In this document: in pieces, positions 25,347-33,565 of the stretch
Numbering within the stretch: the stretch's first letter is position 1
Layout: each line of letters starts with the position of its first letter
From: CAZPHU01 sp964586285
Lineage (GTDB): Bacteria > Fibrobacterota > Chitinivibrionia > Chitinivibrionales > CAYFVL01
DNA: 64,000 bases
Reading direction: 5' to 3'
Assembly: GCA_964586285.1 (NCBI GenBank)
Contig: CAZPHU010000001.1
Coordinates: forward strand, 62,001-126,000
Translations under genes and position numbers: made by a program
Notes under the pieces: model-generated
The model's database searches: none
What the model was told of the DNA's origin: nothing
Seen by the model: the letters and a program-made list of their open reading frames with translations, nothing else

Positions 25347-27605
25347 GTGCCGATTTTCAATATGGCCGGCCATTTGCCGAAGATAGCCGTAATAGGAAAC
25401 CACTTACCACGCCAGTGTGGAATCGCCACCTTTACGACCGATCTGTGCGAATCTCTGGCACATGAAATCGGACGCAGCGATCATGTCGGTGCTATCGCCA
25501 TGGATGATACGCTGGACGGCTACGCCTACCCTCCTACAGTAAAATTCCAGATTCAGGCACAACGCCAGGCCGATTATCTCAGGGCGGCCGAGTTCGTAAA
25601 CGTAAGCGATTTCGATGCGCTTATTCTTCAACATGAATACGGTATTTTCGGGGGAAAATCGGGCGCATATATTATTCATCTTCTTAAACAGCTGCGTATG
25701 CCGATAATCGCCACGCTGCATACGGTTCTCGATGAGCCAACACAAGAGCAACGAAACATTTTGATTGATCTGGCAAACTATTGCGCCAGGCTGGTGGTCA
25801 TGAGTGAGCGGGCAATTGATATTCTCAAAGACGTCTACGACATTCCCGAGGAAAAGGTTAAGCTAATTCCTCACGGGATTCCCGATCTGCCTTTCGTTGA
25901 CCCCAGTTTTCACAAGGATCAATTCGGCGTGGAGCGAAACAAGGTGATGCTTACATTCGGACTGCTCGGCCCGGGTAAAGGGATCGAGCACATGATTGAC
26001 GCAATGCCCTCGATCATAAAAAAACATCCGGATATCATTTACATAGTTTTGGGTGCAACGCATCCGCATATTAAAAAGGTTTCGGGGGATGCATACCGTC
26101 ATACGCTTCAACAGAAAGTTGCGCAGCTTGGTATAGGGGACCATGTTCAGTTTCACAATCAGTTTGTCACGCTTGATATGCTCTGTCAGTACATCGGAGC
26201 GGCGGACGTTTACGTTACTCCTTATCTGTCGCCCAAACAGATCACCTCTGGTACTTTGGCATACACCATGGGGGCAGGTAAGGCGGTTGTATCAACCCCA
26301 TACTGGTATGCCGAGGAACTTATCGGCAAGGATCGGGGACGATTGGTGCCTTTTGCCGATCCGGAAGCCATCGGCGAGCAGGTGGTTGATCTGTTGTCGG
26401 ATGATCATGAGCGCAATTCTTTACGAAAGCGCGCTTATCAGCATTGTCGCCCGATGGTATGGAAAGAGGTTGCCAGGAGCTATCTCGAACTAATCAACGA
26501 AACGATAAAAGAGCGTATCAGATTCCCCCAACCCCACTACGGCGAAACTTTCCTGACCACAATCATAGATGAGCTTCCGGAGGTCAGATTAAAGCATCTG
26601 GAAGTACTCACAGACGATACTGGCATCGTGCAGCATGCCAAGTATGCCACACCCAACCGTTTCGAGGGCTACTGCACCGACGACAATGCGCGAGCGCTTA
26701 TCGCGGCATGTATGCATTATCATCAGAGCGAGGACGATTCGGTAATTCCCCTTATCCACCGCTACCTTTCATTCCTTCATCACTCCTACAACCCGGATGA
26801 GAAAATGTTCAGGAATTTTATGTCTTACGACAGGCGGTGGCTGGAGGAGGTTGGCAGTGAGGATTCTCAGGGGCGAACCATTTGGGCGCTCGGGGCGGCC
26901 GTGAGGTTCTCTCCCAATTCCTCTATTCGCGATCATGCCACGCACCTTTTCTCCCACGGTCTTCCCATGCTGGAAACGCTTAGTGCTCCAAGGGCATGGG
27001 CATTTTCTATCATAGGGCTTCACCACTACCTGGCTATATACGGTGGAGATGCCTCGGCGCGGCGTTCCAGAAATGAGCTTGCCGAAAGGCTGTTTTCGCT
27101 CTACCGTAAGAACAAAGACAAGTCGTGGATGTGGTTTGAGGATGTGGTGACTTATTCAAACGCCAAGCTCTCCCACGCCCTCATACTTGCGGGACAATGG
27201 ATACCAAACGGCAAGATGTTTAACGCCGGCCTGGAATCGCTTCAATGGCTTCTTGAGCAGCAAATTCACCCCGACGGTCATCTAAGTCTTATCGGTAACG
27301 CCAGATGGTTTAGACGAAACGGCGAGAAATCCAATTTCGATCAACAGCCGGTGGATGCGATGTGTTTAGTGGAGGCGTGCGTTGAGGCGTACAGGGTTAC
27401 CCGTGACAAGCAGTGGCTTGAGTATGCGCGGTTATGTTTCGCGTGGTTTCTTGGCCGCAATGACCTTAAAACTCCCATGTACAATTTTAACACCGACGGC
27501 TGCCATGACGGTCTGGAGCCCGACGGAGTAAATGCCAATCAGGGCGCGGAGTCTACACTCGCATGGTTGATATCGGTGCTGACTATGAAAGAGATGCTTG
27601 GCTGA
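25347..27605 (+). CDS. Glycosyltransferase family 4 fused to a helical (glycosidase-like) domain
   Basis: A 752-residue fusion. Residues about 10-400 are a GT4 glycosyltransferase: PKIAVIGNHLPRQCGIATFT, then LQHEYGIFGG, KVKLIPHGIPD, LLGPGKGIEHMIDA and, in the donor site, a segment with YLSPKQITSGTLAYTMGAGK. Residues about 410-750 are all-helical with conserved acid and aromatic clusters (FEGYCTDDNARALIA, MSYDRRWLEEVGSEDSQGR, WMWFEDVVTYSNAKL). This is like the (alpha/alpha)-barrel domain seen in a GT4 subfamily often encoded beside GH130 phosphorylases, although no GH130 gene is in this window. The start is a GTG with GGGGAG before it. Its product is unknown; a mannoside or storage glycan is a guess. 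Confidence 0.82.
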   Translation: MPIFNMAGHLPKIAVIGNHLPRQCGIATFTTDLCESLAHEIGRSDHVGAIAMDDTLDGYAYPPTVKFQIQAQRQADYLRAAEFVNVSDFDALILQHEYGIFGGKSGAYIIHLLKQLRMPIIATLHTVLDEPTQEQRNILIDLANYCARLVVMSERAIDILKDVYDIPEEKVKLIPHGIPDLPFVDPSFHKDQFGVERNKVMLTFGLLGPGKGIEHMIDAMPSIIKKHPDIIYIVLGATHPHIKKVSGDAYRHTLQQKVAQLGIGDHVQFHNQFVTLDMLCQYIGAADVYVTPYLSPKQITSGTLAYTMGAGKAVVSTPYWYAEELIGKDRGRLVPFADPEAIGEQVVDLLSDDHERNSLRKRAYQHCRPMVWKEVARSYLELINETIKERIRFPQPHYGETFLTTIIDELPEVRLKHLEVLTDDTGIVQHAKYATPNRFEGYCTDDNARALIAACMHYHQSEDDSVIPLIHRYLSFLHHSYNPDEKMFRNFMSYDRRWLEEVGSEDSQGRTIWALGAAVRFSPNSSIRDHATHLFSHGLPMLETLSAPRAWAFSIIGLHHYLAIYGGDASARRSRNELAERLFSLYRKNKDKSWMWFEDVVTYSNAKLSHALILAGQWIPNGKMFNAGLESLQWLLEQQIHPDGHLSLIGNARWFRRNGEKSNFDQQPVDAMCLVEACVEAYRVTRDKQWLEYARLCFAWFLGRNDLKTPMYNFNTDGCHDGLEPDGVNANQGAESTLAWLISVLTMKEMLG

Positions 27606-27619
27606 TCGGCGCCCCCCAA

Positions 27620-27648
27620 GCGCAAGATTAGTTGAAAGCTAATTGTGC
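27620..27648. terminator. Hairpin between convergent genes
   Basis: GCGCAA (27620-27625) pairs with TTGTGC (27643-27648) with one G-T pair, and TTAG/CTAA pair inside after a two-base bulge. It lies 15 bases after the glycosyltransferase stop and 48 bases beyond the engB stop, so it could end both transcripts. There is no strong T-tract. Confidence 0.4.
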
Positions 27649-27695
27649 AATCCCCAGGTACCGCAACGAGTATAATTTGCTGAATACCGCACCCG

Positions 27696-28307
27696 CTACT
27701 CCTTGGCAATCTCGTCTGCCGTCCAGCTTAGGAAACTTTGCCAGAACCGTTCCCTGCTGTCGTGCTGCTCTACACTGTAGCATACACCCTGGTGTTGAAG
27801 CGTGAAGATTTTATGAAAAGCCTTCATCTGTTCTTTATGTTTGGAGCGCTTGATCTTGTCACACTTGGTGAAAACCGGGAAGAAAGGCAAATGCAATGAT
27901 CGTATCCACTCATATGCCTGCAAATCGGCATCCGTGCCCGGGTGGCGAATATCCAGAAGCCAGATTATTCCCGAGAGGTTTTCTCTTGTAGAGCAGTAAT
28001 CGGCAATAAGCTTCGACCAGCGGACTTTCTCCGTTTTAGACGTTTTGGCGTAGCCGTAACCGGGAAGGTCGACCCAAAAAAGCTCGGGAGTGATTCGAAA
28101 AAAATTGGCCAAGCTGGTCTTTCCCGGTTTCCTGGAGACCATCGCCAGTTTTCTGTTTTCCATTACGTGGTTTATAAAGGATGACTTTCCGACATTCGAG
28201 CGGCCGAGAATACAATACTCGGTTCCGACCGGCTTTGGAAAATCCTTCCTTGTGGCCGCCGAGAGTACGAATGCAGCATTCTTTATCATCAGTGTTTGAT
28301 TATCCAT
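27696..28307 (-). CDS. engB: Ribosome biogenesis GTPase EngB (YihA/YsxC)
   Basis: A 203-residue GTPase of the EngB family, required for 50S subunit assembly. G1 is GRSNVGKSSF, the G2 Thr is in RKPGKTSLANFF, G3 is DLPGYGYAK and G4 is TKCDKI. The length is standard for the family (about 200 residues). It is divergent from trpD with 178 bases between them, so it has its own promoter there. This is a single-copy housekeeping gene and the call is secure. Confidence 0.95.
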   Translation of the reverse strand: MDNQTLMIKNAAFVLSAATRKDFPKPVGTEYCILGRSNVGKSSFINHVMENRKLAMVSRKPGKTSLANFFRITPELFWVDLPGYGYAKTSKTEKVRWSKLIADYCSTRENLSGIIWLLDIRHPGTDADLQAYEWIRSLHLPFFPVFTKCDKIKRSKHKEQMKAFHKIFTLQHQGVCYSVEQHDSRERFWQSFLSWTADEIAKE

Positions 28308-28485
28308 ACGGGTTATGATCCAGTCCCAGGAGTTAATGTGAGATCCCGCGAATGACCGCGGCCGATTCTGTTTATTATTTTCGAATAGAAATGTAATCTA
28401 TTGAACGCAATTATCTTAGGGATAGAATATATATTCTGTTTTAAACAGCACTTATATACAAGGGTTTGGGGGGTAAGGTACTATT

Positions 28486-29505
28486 ATGATCAGGGAAGCC
28501 ATAAAGAAGGTAATTGCCGGAAATAATCTCTCGCTTGAGGAGACGCGGATTGTTTTTGATGAAATCATGAGCGGAAAGGCGACAGGTGCTCAAATCGCGG
28601 CATTGATAGTGGCTATGAACATAAAGGGTGAGAGCGTCGACGAGATAACCGGCGCGGCTCAGATTATGCGCGAAAAGGCAACGCGAATTGTCCCTAAAAA
28701 CGATTCCGCCCTGGTGGATACCTGCGGCACCGGAGGTGATTCATCCGGTACGTTTAATATCTCCACCGCGGCAGCCTTTGTAGCCGCCGGTGCGGGAGCG
28801 ACCGTGGCCAAGCACGGTAACCGATCGGTTTCCAGTAAAAGCGGCAGCGCCGATGTTCTGGAGGCTCTCGGGGTGAATATCTCGATCAGTCCCGAGAAGA
28901 TGAAAGAGTGTTTGGATACCATCGGAATTGCATTTCTTTTTGCCCCGGCGATGCATGGAGCGATGAAATACGCAATCGGCCCAAGAAAAGAAATCGGAGT
29001 GCGCACGATATTCAATATCCTGGGTCCTCTTACCAATCCTGCCGGAGCCACCAATCAGCTGCTGGGCGTGTTCTCTCCCAAGCTGACCGAACCTCTGGCC
29101 CATGTCCTTTGCAACCTTGGAAGCTCCAGGGCTTACGTAGTTCACGGGATGAACAGCATCGATGAAGTTTCGCTTGCCTCGGAGACAAGAATCTCGGAGT
29201 TGAATGGAAAGTCGGTAAATACCTACACTGTTACACCAGAGGAATTCGGCCTGAAAAGATCGCCCGCCGAATCGGTCCTAGGCGGTGATGCTGAAGAAAA
29301 CGCGGAAATAATCCGCAAGATTCTTTCGGGGAAGAAGGGCCCCTACAGAGATATCGTCATCTTTAACGCGGCGTTTGCGATAGTTGCCGCCGGCCTGGCC
29401 CAAAATCCGGTTGAAGGAATACTCAAGGCCCGGGAGGCTGTTGATTCCGGTGCGGCAGAATATAAACTGACCTGCCTGATCGATCAAACGGCTTCTCTAG
29501 GCTAA
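28486..29505 (+). CDS. trpD: Anthranilate phosphoribosyltransferase
   Basis: A 339-residue enzyme that joins anthranilate to PRPP in tryptophan synthesis. The PRPP-binding motif DTCGTGGDSSGTFNIST and the following KHGNRSVSSKSGSADVLEALG are both complete, and RTIFNILGPLTNPA matches the family. The length is normal. It stands alone, with no other trp gene nearby, so the pathway genes are dispersed. A GGGGGG-rich ribosome binding site precedes the ATG at 28486. Confidence 0.97.
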   Translation: MIREAIKKVIAGNNLSLEETRIVFDEIMSGKATGAQIAALIVAMNIKGESVDEITGAAQIMREKATRIVPKNDSALVDTCGTGGDSSGTFNISTAAAFVAAGAGATVAKHGNRSVSSKSGSADVLEALGVNISISPEKMKECLDTIGIAFLFAPAMHGAMKYAIGPRKEIGVRTIFNILGPLTNPAGATNQLLGVFSPKLTEPLAHVLCNLGSSRAYVVHGMNSIDEVSLASETRISELNGKSVNTYTVTPEEFGLKRSPAESVLGGDAEENAEIIRKILSGKKGPYRDIVIFNAAFAIVAAGLAQNPVEGILKAREAVDSGAAEYKLTCLIDQTASLG

Positions 29506-29530
29506 AACACCGTTGAGAGCAAGTGTTTTT
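29504..29530 (+). terminator. Weak hairpin with T-tract after trpD
   Basis: AAAACAC (29504-29510) pairs with GTGTTTT (29523-29529), followed by one more T. It overlaps the trpD stop codon. The stem is AT-rich, so it is only a modest candidate terminator between the convergent trpD and aroD genes. Confidence 0.35.
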
Positions 29531-29593
29531 CACGTCAGATCACACTTTTGCGGTTCGGGAAAACCACTTTCCAAGCAGTAAAGACAGTCACTA

Positions 29594-30304
29594 CTACGAG
29601 CCGGGATAAAAACGGCGCATGAAAGCCGCCACCTCATCCAGCGGAATCTGCCCGGGCGCAACCGACTCGACCGCAAACGAATAGGTTAATAGGGAACCGA
29701 AAAGAGGGGCTGTAACGCGAGAGATTGCCCCTTGCTCCCCCATCGCCATAGTAACTATAGGCGTTTCGGTATCCTGAGTGAAACGAAGCAGCCGGGTTAC
29801 ATCATCCCGACTACGTGCCGTAACCGCGATCTTAACGATATCAGCCCCCTGCTCTACAGCCTGGTCTACTATCTGATGAAGGGTTGCATCATCGGGTGTC
29901 TTTTGGAAATCATGCTCCGAAACAATAACCGTTTTTGTTTCAGCCGCCTCAATTACTTCTTTATTTATATCGGCATCGATCTCAATATCGATTGCATCAA
30001 CCGAGGGCAAAATTTTTTGGAAAAGAGCGAGACGATTCGCTTTCGTACGGATGTTTTCGCGAATCGTGCCTATTATGGGCAGCCCCGACCACTCACGAAC
30101 CCGATGTATGTAATCCACGGTTTTTTCTATATCCTGATCAAAACAGTCGACCCGCATCTCGATTATCGACGCTCCCCTCGCACCCAGCGCGGAGATTTTT
30201 ACTGCCTCCAGCTGACGATCGACCGCCACCACGATATGCGGTTTGTCTCCCAAAATGCAGGAACCCAGTTTCAACTCTTTGCCTCTCATCCCCTCTCCTT
30301 TCAT
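29594..30304 (-). CDS. aroD: 3-dehydroquinate dehydratase, type I
   Basis: A 236-residue class I dehydroquinase that makes 3-dehydroshikimate through a Schiff base. The Schiff-base lysine is in DIVKIAVTARS, the catalytic His in VIVSEHDFQKTPDD, and the substrate-binding acid in IIEMRVDCFDQD. The C-terminus ends with the usual GQIPLDEVAAFM segment, where the Q contacts the substrate. The ATG at 30304 overlaps the stop of the radical-SAM gene upstream by four bases, so the two are translationally coupled, an unusual partner for a shikimate-pathway gene. Confidence 0.93.
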   Translation of the reverse strand: MKGEGMRGKELKLGSCILGDKPHIVVAVDRQLEAVKISALGARGASIIEMRVDCFDQDIEKTVDYIHRVREWSGLPIIGTIRENIRTKANRLALFQKILPSVDAIDIEIDADINKEVIEAAETKTVIVSEHDFQKTPDDATLHQIVDQAVEQGADIVKIAVTARSRDDVTRLLRFTQDTETPIVTMAMGEQGAISRVTAPLFGSLLTYSFAVESVAPGQIPLDEVAAFMRRFYPGS

Positions 30305-31281
30305 GATTCCAACTTAAGCATTTGCGCCGCCCGATTATCCAGATACTCCGTAAGACCTCTTGGTATCCGAGACATCATGCCCGATTCCTCCCACACCTCC
30401 GGGCTTTCCATGCACAGATAGAGTGTGGTTTGTGCAGCCCTCCTTTCCACCTCCTCCCGGATCGCCCGGTAAAAAGCAGTTCGCACAGGTCTCACATATC
30501 GATATTTGCGGTCTTGTCCAAGAACCAGCTCTCCCGAGAAAAGCGGCAGATGCATCAATTGTTTTTTGAGACGGCTCTTAAGCTCCGGCATCGATCGAAA
30601 CGCTCCGACACTCCACCATGCGATTCGGGACGGATCGCCTATAGTGTCTAAAATGCGGTTGACTACCATTCGGTAATCGGGTTCCCACTGAGCATACCAA
30701 ACCATCGGGTCGAAATGGAAAGCCACCCAGAAGCCCTGCTCTACACACCATCTGGCTGCCTTCAAGCGCTCATCCAGGGAGCTTGTACCAGCTTCAAGCA
30801 CTTGGATCATTTCCGGAGTGTTTATCGAAAACCCAACCACTACCTTCTCCTTATGTCTGATATCTTCAAGCAAGTGGACGAAGGTACTCTTCTTGGTTTT
30901 AAACTCAACCAGCACATTGGCATAGGGCTCCAGAAGGGATGCGATCCTCTTACATATTCCCAGTTTGGGCTCCAGGTACAAACTGTCGGCGAACTCACCC
31001 GTTCCGAATCGCACCACCCCCGAACGCGAGGCCATTTTTTCTCTTATCTCGTGCTCCATATCATTAAGATTGGTATAGCAGACCTGATGGTCGTGATTGA
31101 AGTAGGCCTGAAGCACGCAGTAGGTGCAATACATGCCGCAGCCTGTAACCGGTGTTATTATCTGATATCCGCAACAGATATAATCCCCGGTGGTTCCCGG
31201 GCAGGGTTTCCAGAACTCGCCTTCGAAGCGCTTGCTCTCCAGGATGTTTCTTTCACGTATCAGATGTTGGCACGGTTTCAA
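30301..31281 (-). CDS. Radical-SAM protein of the spore photoproduct lyase family
   Basis: A 326-residue protein with the cluster motif CGMYCTYCVLQ (C-x3-C-x2-C) preceded by GYQIITPVTG, as in spore photoproduct lyase and its relatives. Later FGTGEFADSL, FKTKKSTFVHLLED and VGFSINTPEMI follow the same family. True spore photoproduct lyase repairs thymine dimers in spores. This host shows no sporulation genes in the window, so the role here is open: DNA-damage repair or another radical reaction. It is coupled to aroD by a four-base overlap and divergent from the DUF1573 gene. The family call is good and the reaction is not known. Confidence 0.82.
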   Translation of the reverse strand: MKPCQHLIRERNILESKRFEGEFWKPCPGTTGDYICCGYQIITPVTGCGMYCTYCVLQAYFNHDHQVCYTNLNDMEHEIREKMASRSGVVRFGTGEFADSLYLEPKLGICKRIASLLEPYANVLVEFKTKKSTFVHLLEDIRHKEKVVVGFSINTPEMIQVLEAGTSSLDERLKAARWCVEQGFWVAFHFDPMVWYAQWEPDYRMVVNRILDTIGDPSRIAWWSVGAFRSMPELKSRLKKQLMHLPLFSGELVLGQDRKYRYVRPVRTAFYRAIREEVERRAAQTTLYLCMESPEVWEESGMMSRIPRGLTEYLDNRAAQMLKLES

Positions 31282-31489
31282 ACTTCGTCCTTTTGTTTTT
31301 GCAGTTGAGCACGCCGAACAAAAATACGTCTAAGCAACAAACATTTGCCATAACCGTATTTTTCAAACAGTTTTGTTTTGCGATGAAACTAAAACAATGA
31401 ATTATTTTACATGACACATTGGAACAGATTTTGGTTCAAACCGATCCTTAAAAACTACTTCGGTTGCTTTGAGGTGGAGAGAGGTAGCT

Positions 31490-32245
31490 ATGTTTAATCT
31501 CGTTGTCGGACCGGGGGTAAAAACGGCGGCACTGTTTATGTCAGTTATGGCGACTCTTGCCTTTGGTGCTCCCATGATAGAGGTGGACAGTGCCGATTAC
31601 AACGTTGGTGTTATCCAGGAGGGTAGTGTCAAGGTTGTGAAGCACGATTTCAAGATCCGAAACACGGGCGACAAACCGTTGAAGATCGAGAAAGTGAGCC
31701 CCGGCTGAGGCTGCGCAGTGATCGGATTCGATTCGATTATCCCGCCCGGTCGGGTGGGAACAGTGAGTCAACAAATCGATATCAGCAATATGCATGGCGG
31801 TAATTTCAAAAAAGGAGTGACCGTCAAATCCAATGCTAAAAACCATAACATTTTACGTCTGTATCTGGGTGGATCGATAAAGCCGTTTGTCGGAGTGGAT
31901 AAAAGCTATATTCGGCTTAAAAGCACGGCAAACGATTCAGAGATAGTAAAACTTGAATCTCAGAAGAGCGATTTGAAAATAAAAGAGGTGATTTTCAATC
32001 CGGACAAAAGCGATCACAGCACGCCTCTCTGGGCTGCAAATACGCCGCTTGTCATGAATTATTCCCTGAAAAAGGAGCCCGAGGTCAAGGGTAGCGGAGG
32101 GTATGAGAAGTACACGCTTATCCTTAAAACTGCCTCACCGGTGGATTTTACGCGCCATGGAAGGTTTCTGATCAAGACGAATCACCCCAAACGTAAGGAG
32201 ATTCAGATCAGAGGAATGATTCAGGCGAAAAGCGAACACAGGTAA
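31490..32245 (+). CDS. Exported DUF1573-family protein with in-frame TGA (candidate selenoprotein)
   Basis: Read through TGA at 31706-31708 this is a 251-residue protein. It has a signal peptide (FMSVMATLAFGA), then a DUF1573 (ASH-like) domain: FKIRNTGDKPLKIEKVSPG, the TGA at codon 73, then GCAVIGFDSIIPPGRVGTV and GGNFKKGVTVKSN. Family members normally have Ser-Cys-Gly-Cys at this point, so TGA takes the place of the first Cys and the motif would be Sec-Gly-Cys. The frame is open on both sides and the two halves together match one domain, with a ribosome binding site only before the first half (AGAGG before the ATG at 31490). Downstream lies a second domain of about 110 residues. The alternatives are a nonsense mutation or a sequence error. 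Confidence 0.75.
31730..31769 (+). promoter_or_regulatory. Candidate SECIS hairpin after the TGA codon
   Basis: CCCGCCC (31741-31747) pairs with GGGTGGG (31752-31758), including one G-U pair, around a GGTC loop at 31748-31751. A lower stem GATTC (31730-31734) with GAGTC (31765-31769) closes it across an internal loop. The GGUC apical loop is the same as in the E. coli fdhF SECIS element that binds SelB. The loop starts 39 bases after the TGA, at or slightly beyond the longest spacing usually quoted for bacterial SECIS elements, so the match is good but not perfect. Confidence 0.55.
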
Positions 32246-32269
32246 GTCGTTTTTTTCGGCAAGATGCAG

Positions 32270-32330
32270 GGACGCGCGGCTGCGCGTCCGAAAGACCCAC
32301 GGCCGCGCAGCCTCAAAAGCGCGGCCGTTT
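32270..32330 (+). terminator. Two GC-rich hairpins after the DUF1573 gene
   Basis: GGACGCGC (32270-32277) pairs with GCGCGTCC (32282-32289) around a 4-base loop. ACGGCCGCGC (32299-32308) pairs with GCGCGGCCGT (32319-32328) around a 10-base loop, followed by TT. The second is a perfect 10-bp stem. They lie in the 186-base gap between two plus-strand genes and very likely terminate the DUF1573 transcript. Confidence 0.65.
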
Positions 32331-32431
32331 GCATATTAACGCTGTCGTCGATCAAAGACACGGCGCCGGCGTATCAGTATGATTTGATCCGTTTTTTTCC
32401 GGATAAACAATCGTAAAAAGGGGGAATCCGG

Positions 32432-33391
32432 GTGAGCAGAAAGGCGTTTACTCATCTTTTCGGACCTGTGAACTCAAGGCGGCTGGGAATAAGCCTTGGC
32501 GTGGATGTTGTTTCTTTCAAGACCTGTTCTCTGGATTGTATTTACTGTGAGTGCGGTGCTACAACCTTACATACGCTGCAGCGGGCCGAATATGTACCGG
32601 TTAGCGAAATCCTCGGTGAGCTTGAGCAGTACCTTAGAGACAAGCCTAACCTGGATGTAATTACATTTGCGGGAAGTGGTGAGCCGACACTAAACAGCGG
32701 TCTGGGAGAGATGATCGAGTTTGTTAAAACCAACTACCCTCGGTATTCAGTCGCTGTTTTAACCAACAGCACCTTGCTGCACCTTCCAAAGGTGAGAGAG
32801 GAACTTTTGGCCGCCGATTTCGTACTTCCCTCTCTGGATGCGGTTTCGCCGGAAGTGTTTGGAAAGATAAACAAACCGGCCCTGCATCTTACCCCCCAAA
32901 TGGTTGTGGAGGGGCTGAGAGAGTTTTCTCATCAGTTCAAGGGAAATCTTTGGGTGGAAGTTTTCGTAGCCGAAGGAATAAACGACTCGGAGCAGGAACT
33001 GGGACTGCTTAAGGATGCTCTTCTGAGCATGAAACTTACCCGAGTCCAGCTCAACAGTCTCGATCGGCCCGGAACCTGCGGCTGGGTTGCTCCGATTTCT
33101 CCCCAAAAACTCGAACAGATAGCCGCTTTCTTCCAACCTCTTCCGGTAGAGATTATCGCGCGCAATATGAAAGAAATACCCGTTCACACCACGGATGAGC
33201 TTGATACAGCCCGCGTGTTGGCGTTTCTGTCGCGACGGCCCGCGCCGGTAGAAGAGCTGGCGACAGCTCTTGGAGCCAGCATCAATGAAGTCGTTCGATT
33301 CCTCATATCTCTGGAAAAGCAGGGAAAAGTCTCCCCCCACCGAATCGGTACGAGAACGATTTATAAGCTGGAGAATGCGCAAAAGGAGTAA
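32432..33391 (+). CDS. Radical-SAM protein with C-terminal winged-helix-like domain
   Basis: A 319-residue protein with the cluster motif CSLDCIYCECG (C-x3-C-x2-C) after FGPVNSRRLGISLGVDVVSF, the start seen in the COG0731-like group of Fe-S oxidoreductases. FAGSGEPTLNSGLGE is the SAM-binding GxGEPT motif. The last about 60 residues (FLSRRPAPVEELATALGASI, then EVVRFLISLEKQGKV) look like a small winged helix. The group is related to wybutosine-type enzymes, but its reaction is not known. The GTG start at 32432 is used because AAGGGGGAA precedes it. It is monocistronic. Confidence 0.85.
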   Translation: MSRKAFTHLFGPVNSRRLGISLGVDVVSFKTCSLDCIYCECGATTLHTLQRAEYVPVSEILGELEQYLRDKPNLDVITFAGSGEPTLNSGLGEMIEFVKTNYPRYSVAVLTNSTLLHLPKVREELLAADFVLPSLDAVSPEVFGKINKPALHLTPQMVVEGLREFSHQFKGNLWVEVFVAEGINDSEQELGLLKDALLSMKLTRVQLNSLDRPGTCGWVAPISPQKLEQIAAFFQPLPVEIIARNMKEIPVHTTDELDTARVLAFLSRRPAPVEELATALGASINEVVRFLISLEKQGKVSPHRIGTRTIYKLENAQKE

Positions 33392-33565
33392 CTGCTCGTT
33401 TTTTCTCCACACCTAACAGTGGGTTTGAGGTTTAAAAATCAATATCAATACCGAATCTTGCCGATTGTTCAGGGATTATTAATGAAATTTCAGCGCACTG
33501 CCGATATACTTAGATAAGCCGGTTTTGTCGATTATCTTCGCTGTATTAAGGTTCAATAACAATTG

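Noticed and set aside
28659..29145. Long minus-strand frames inside trpD
   Set aside because: They are antisense shadows of a clear trpD gene and have no family motifs.
31269..31290. TTGGCACG as a sigma54 promoter half
   Set aside because: The second element (TTGC at the required spacing) is missing.
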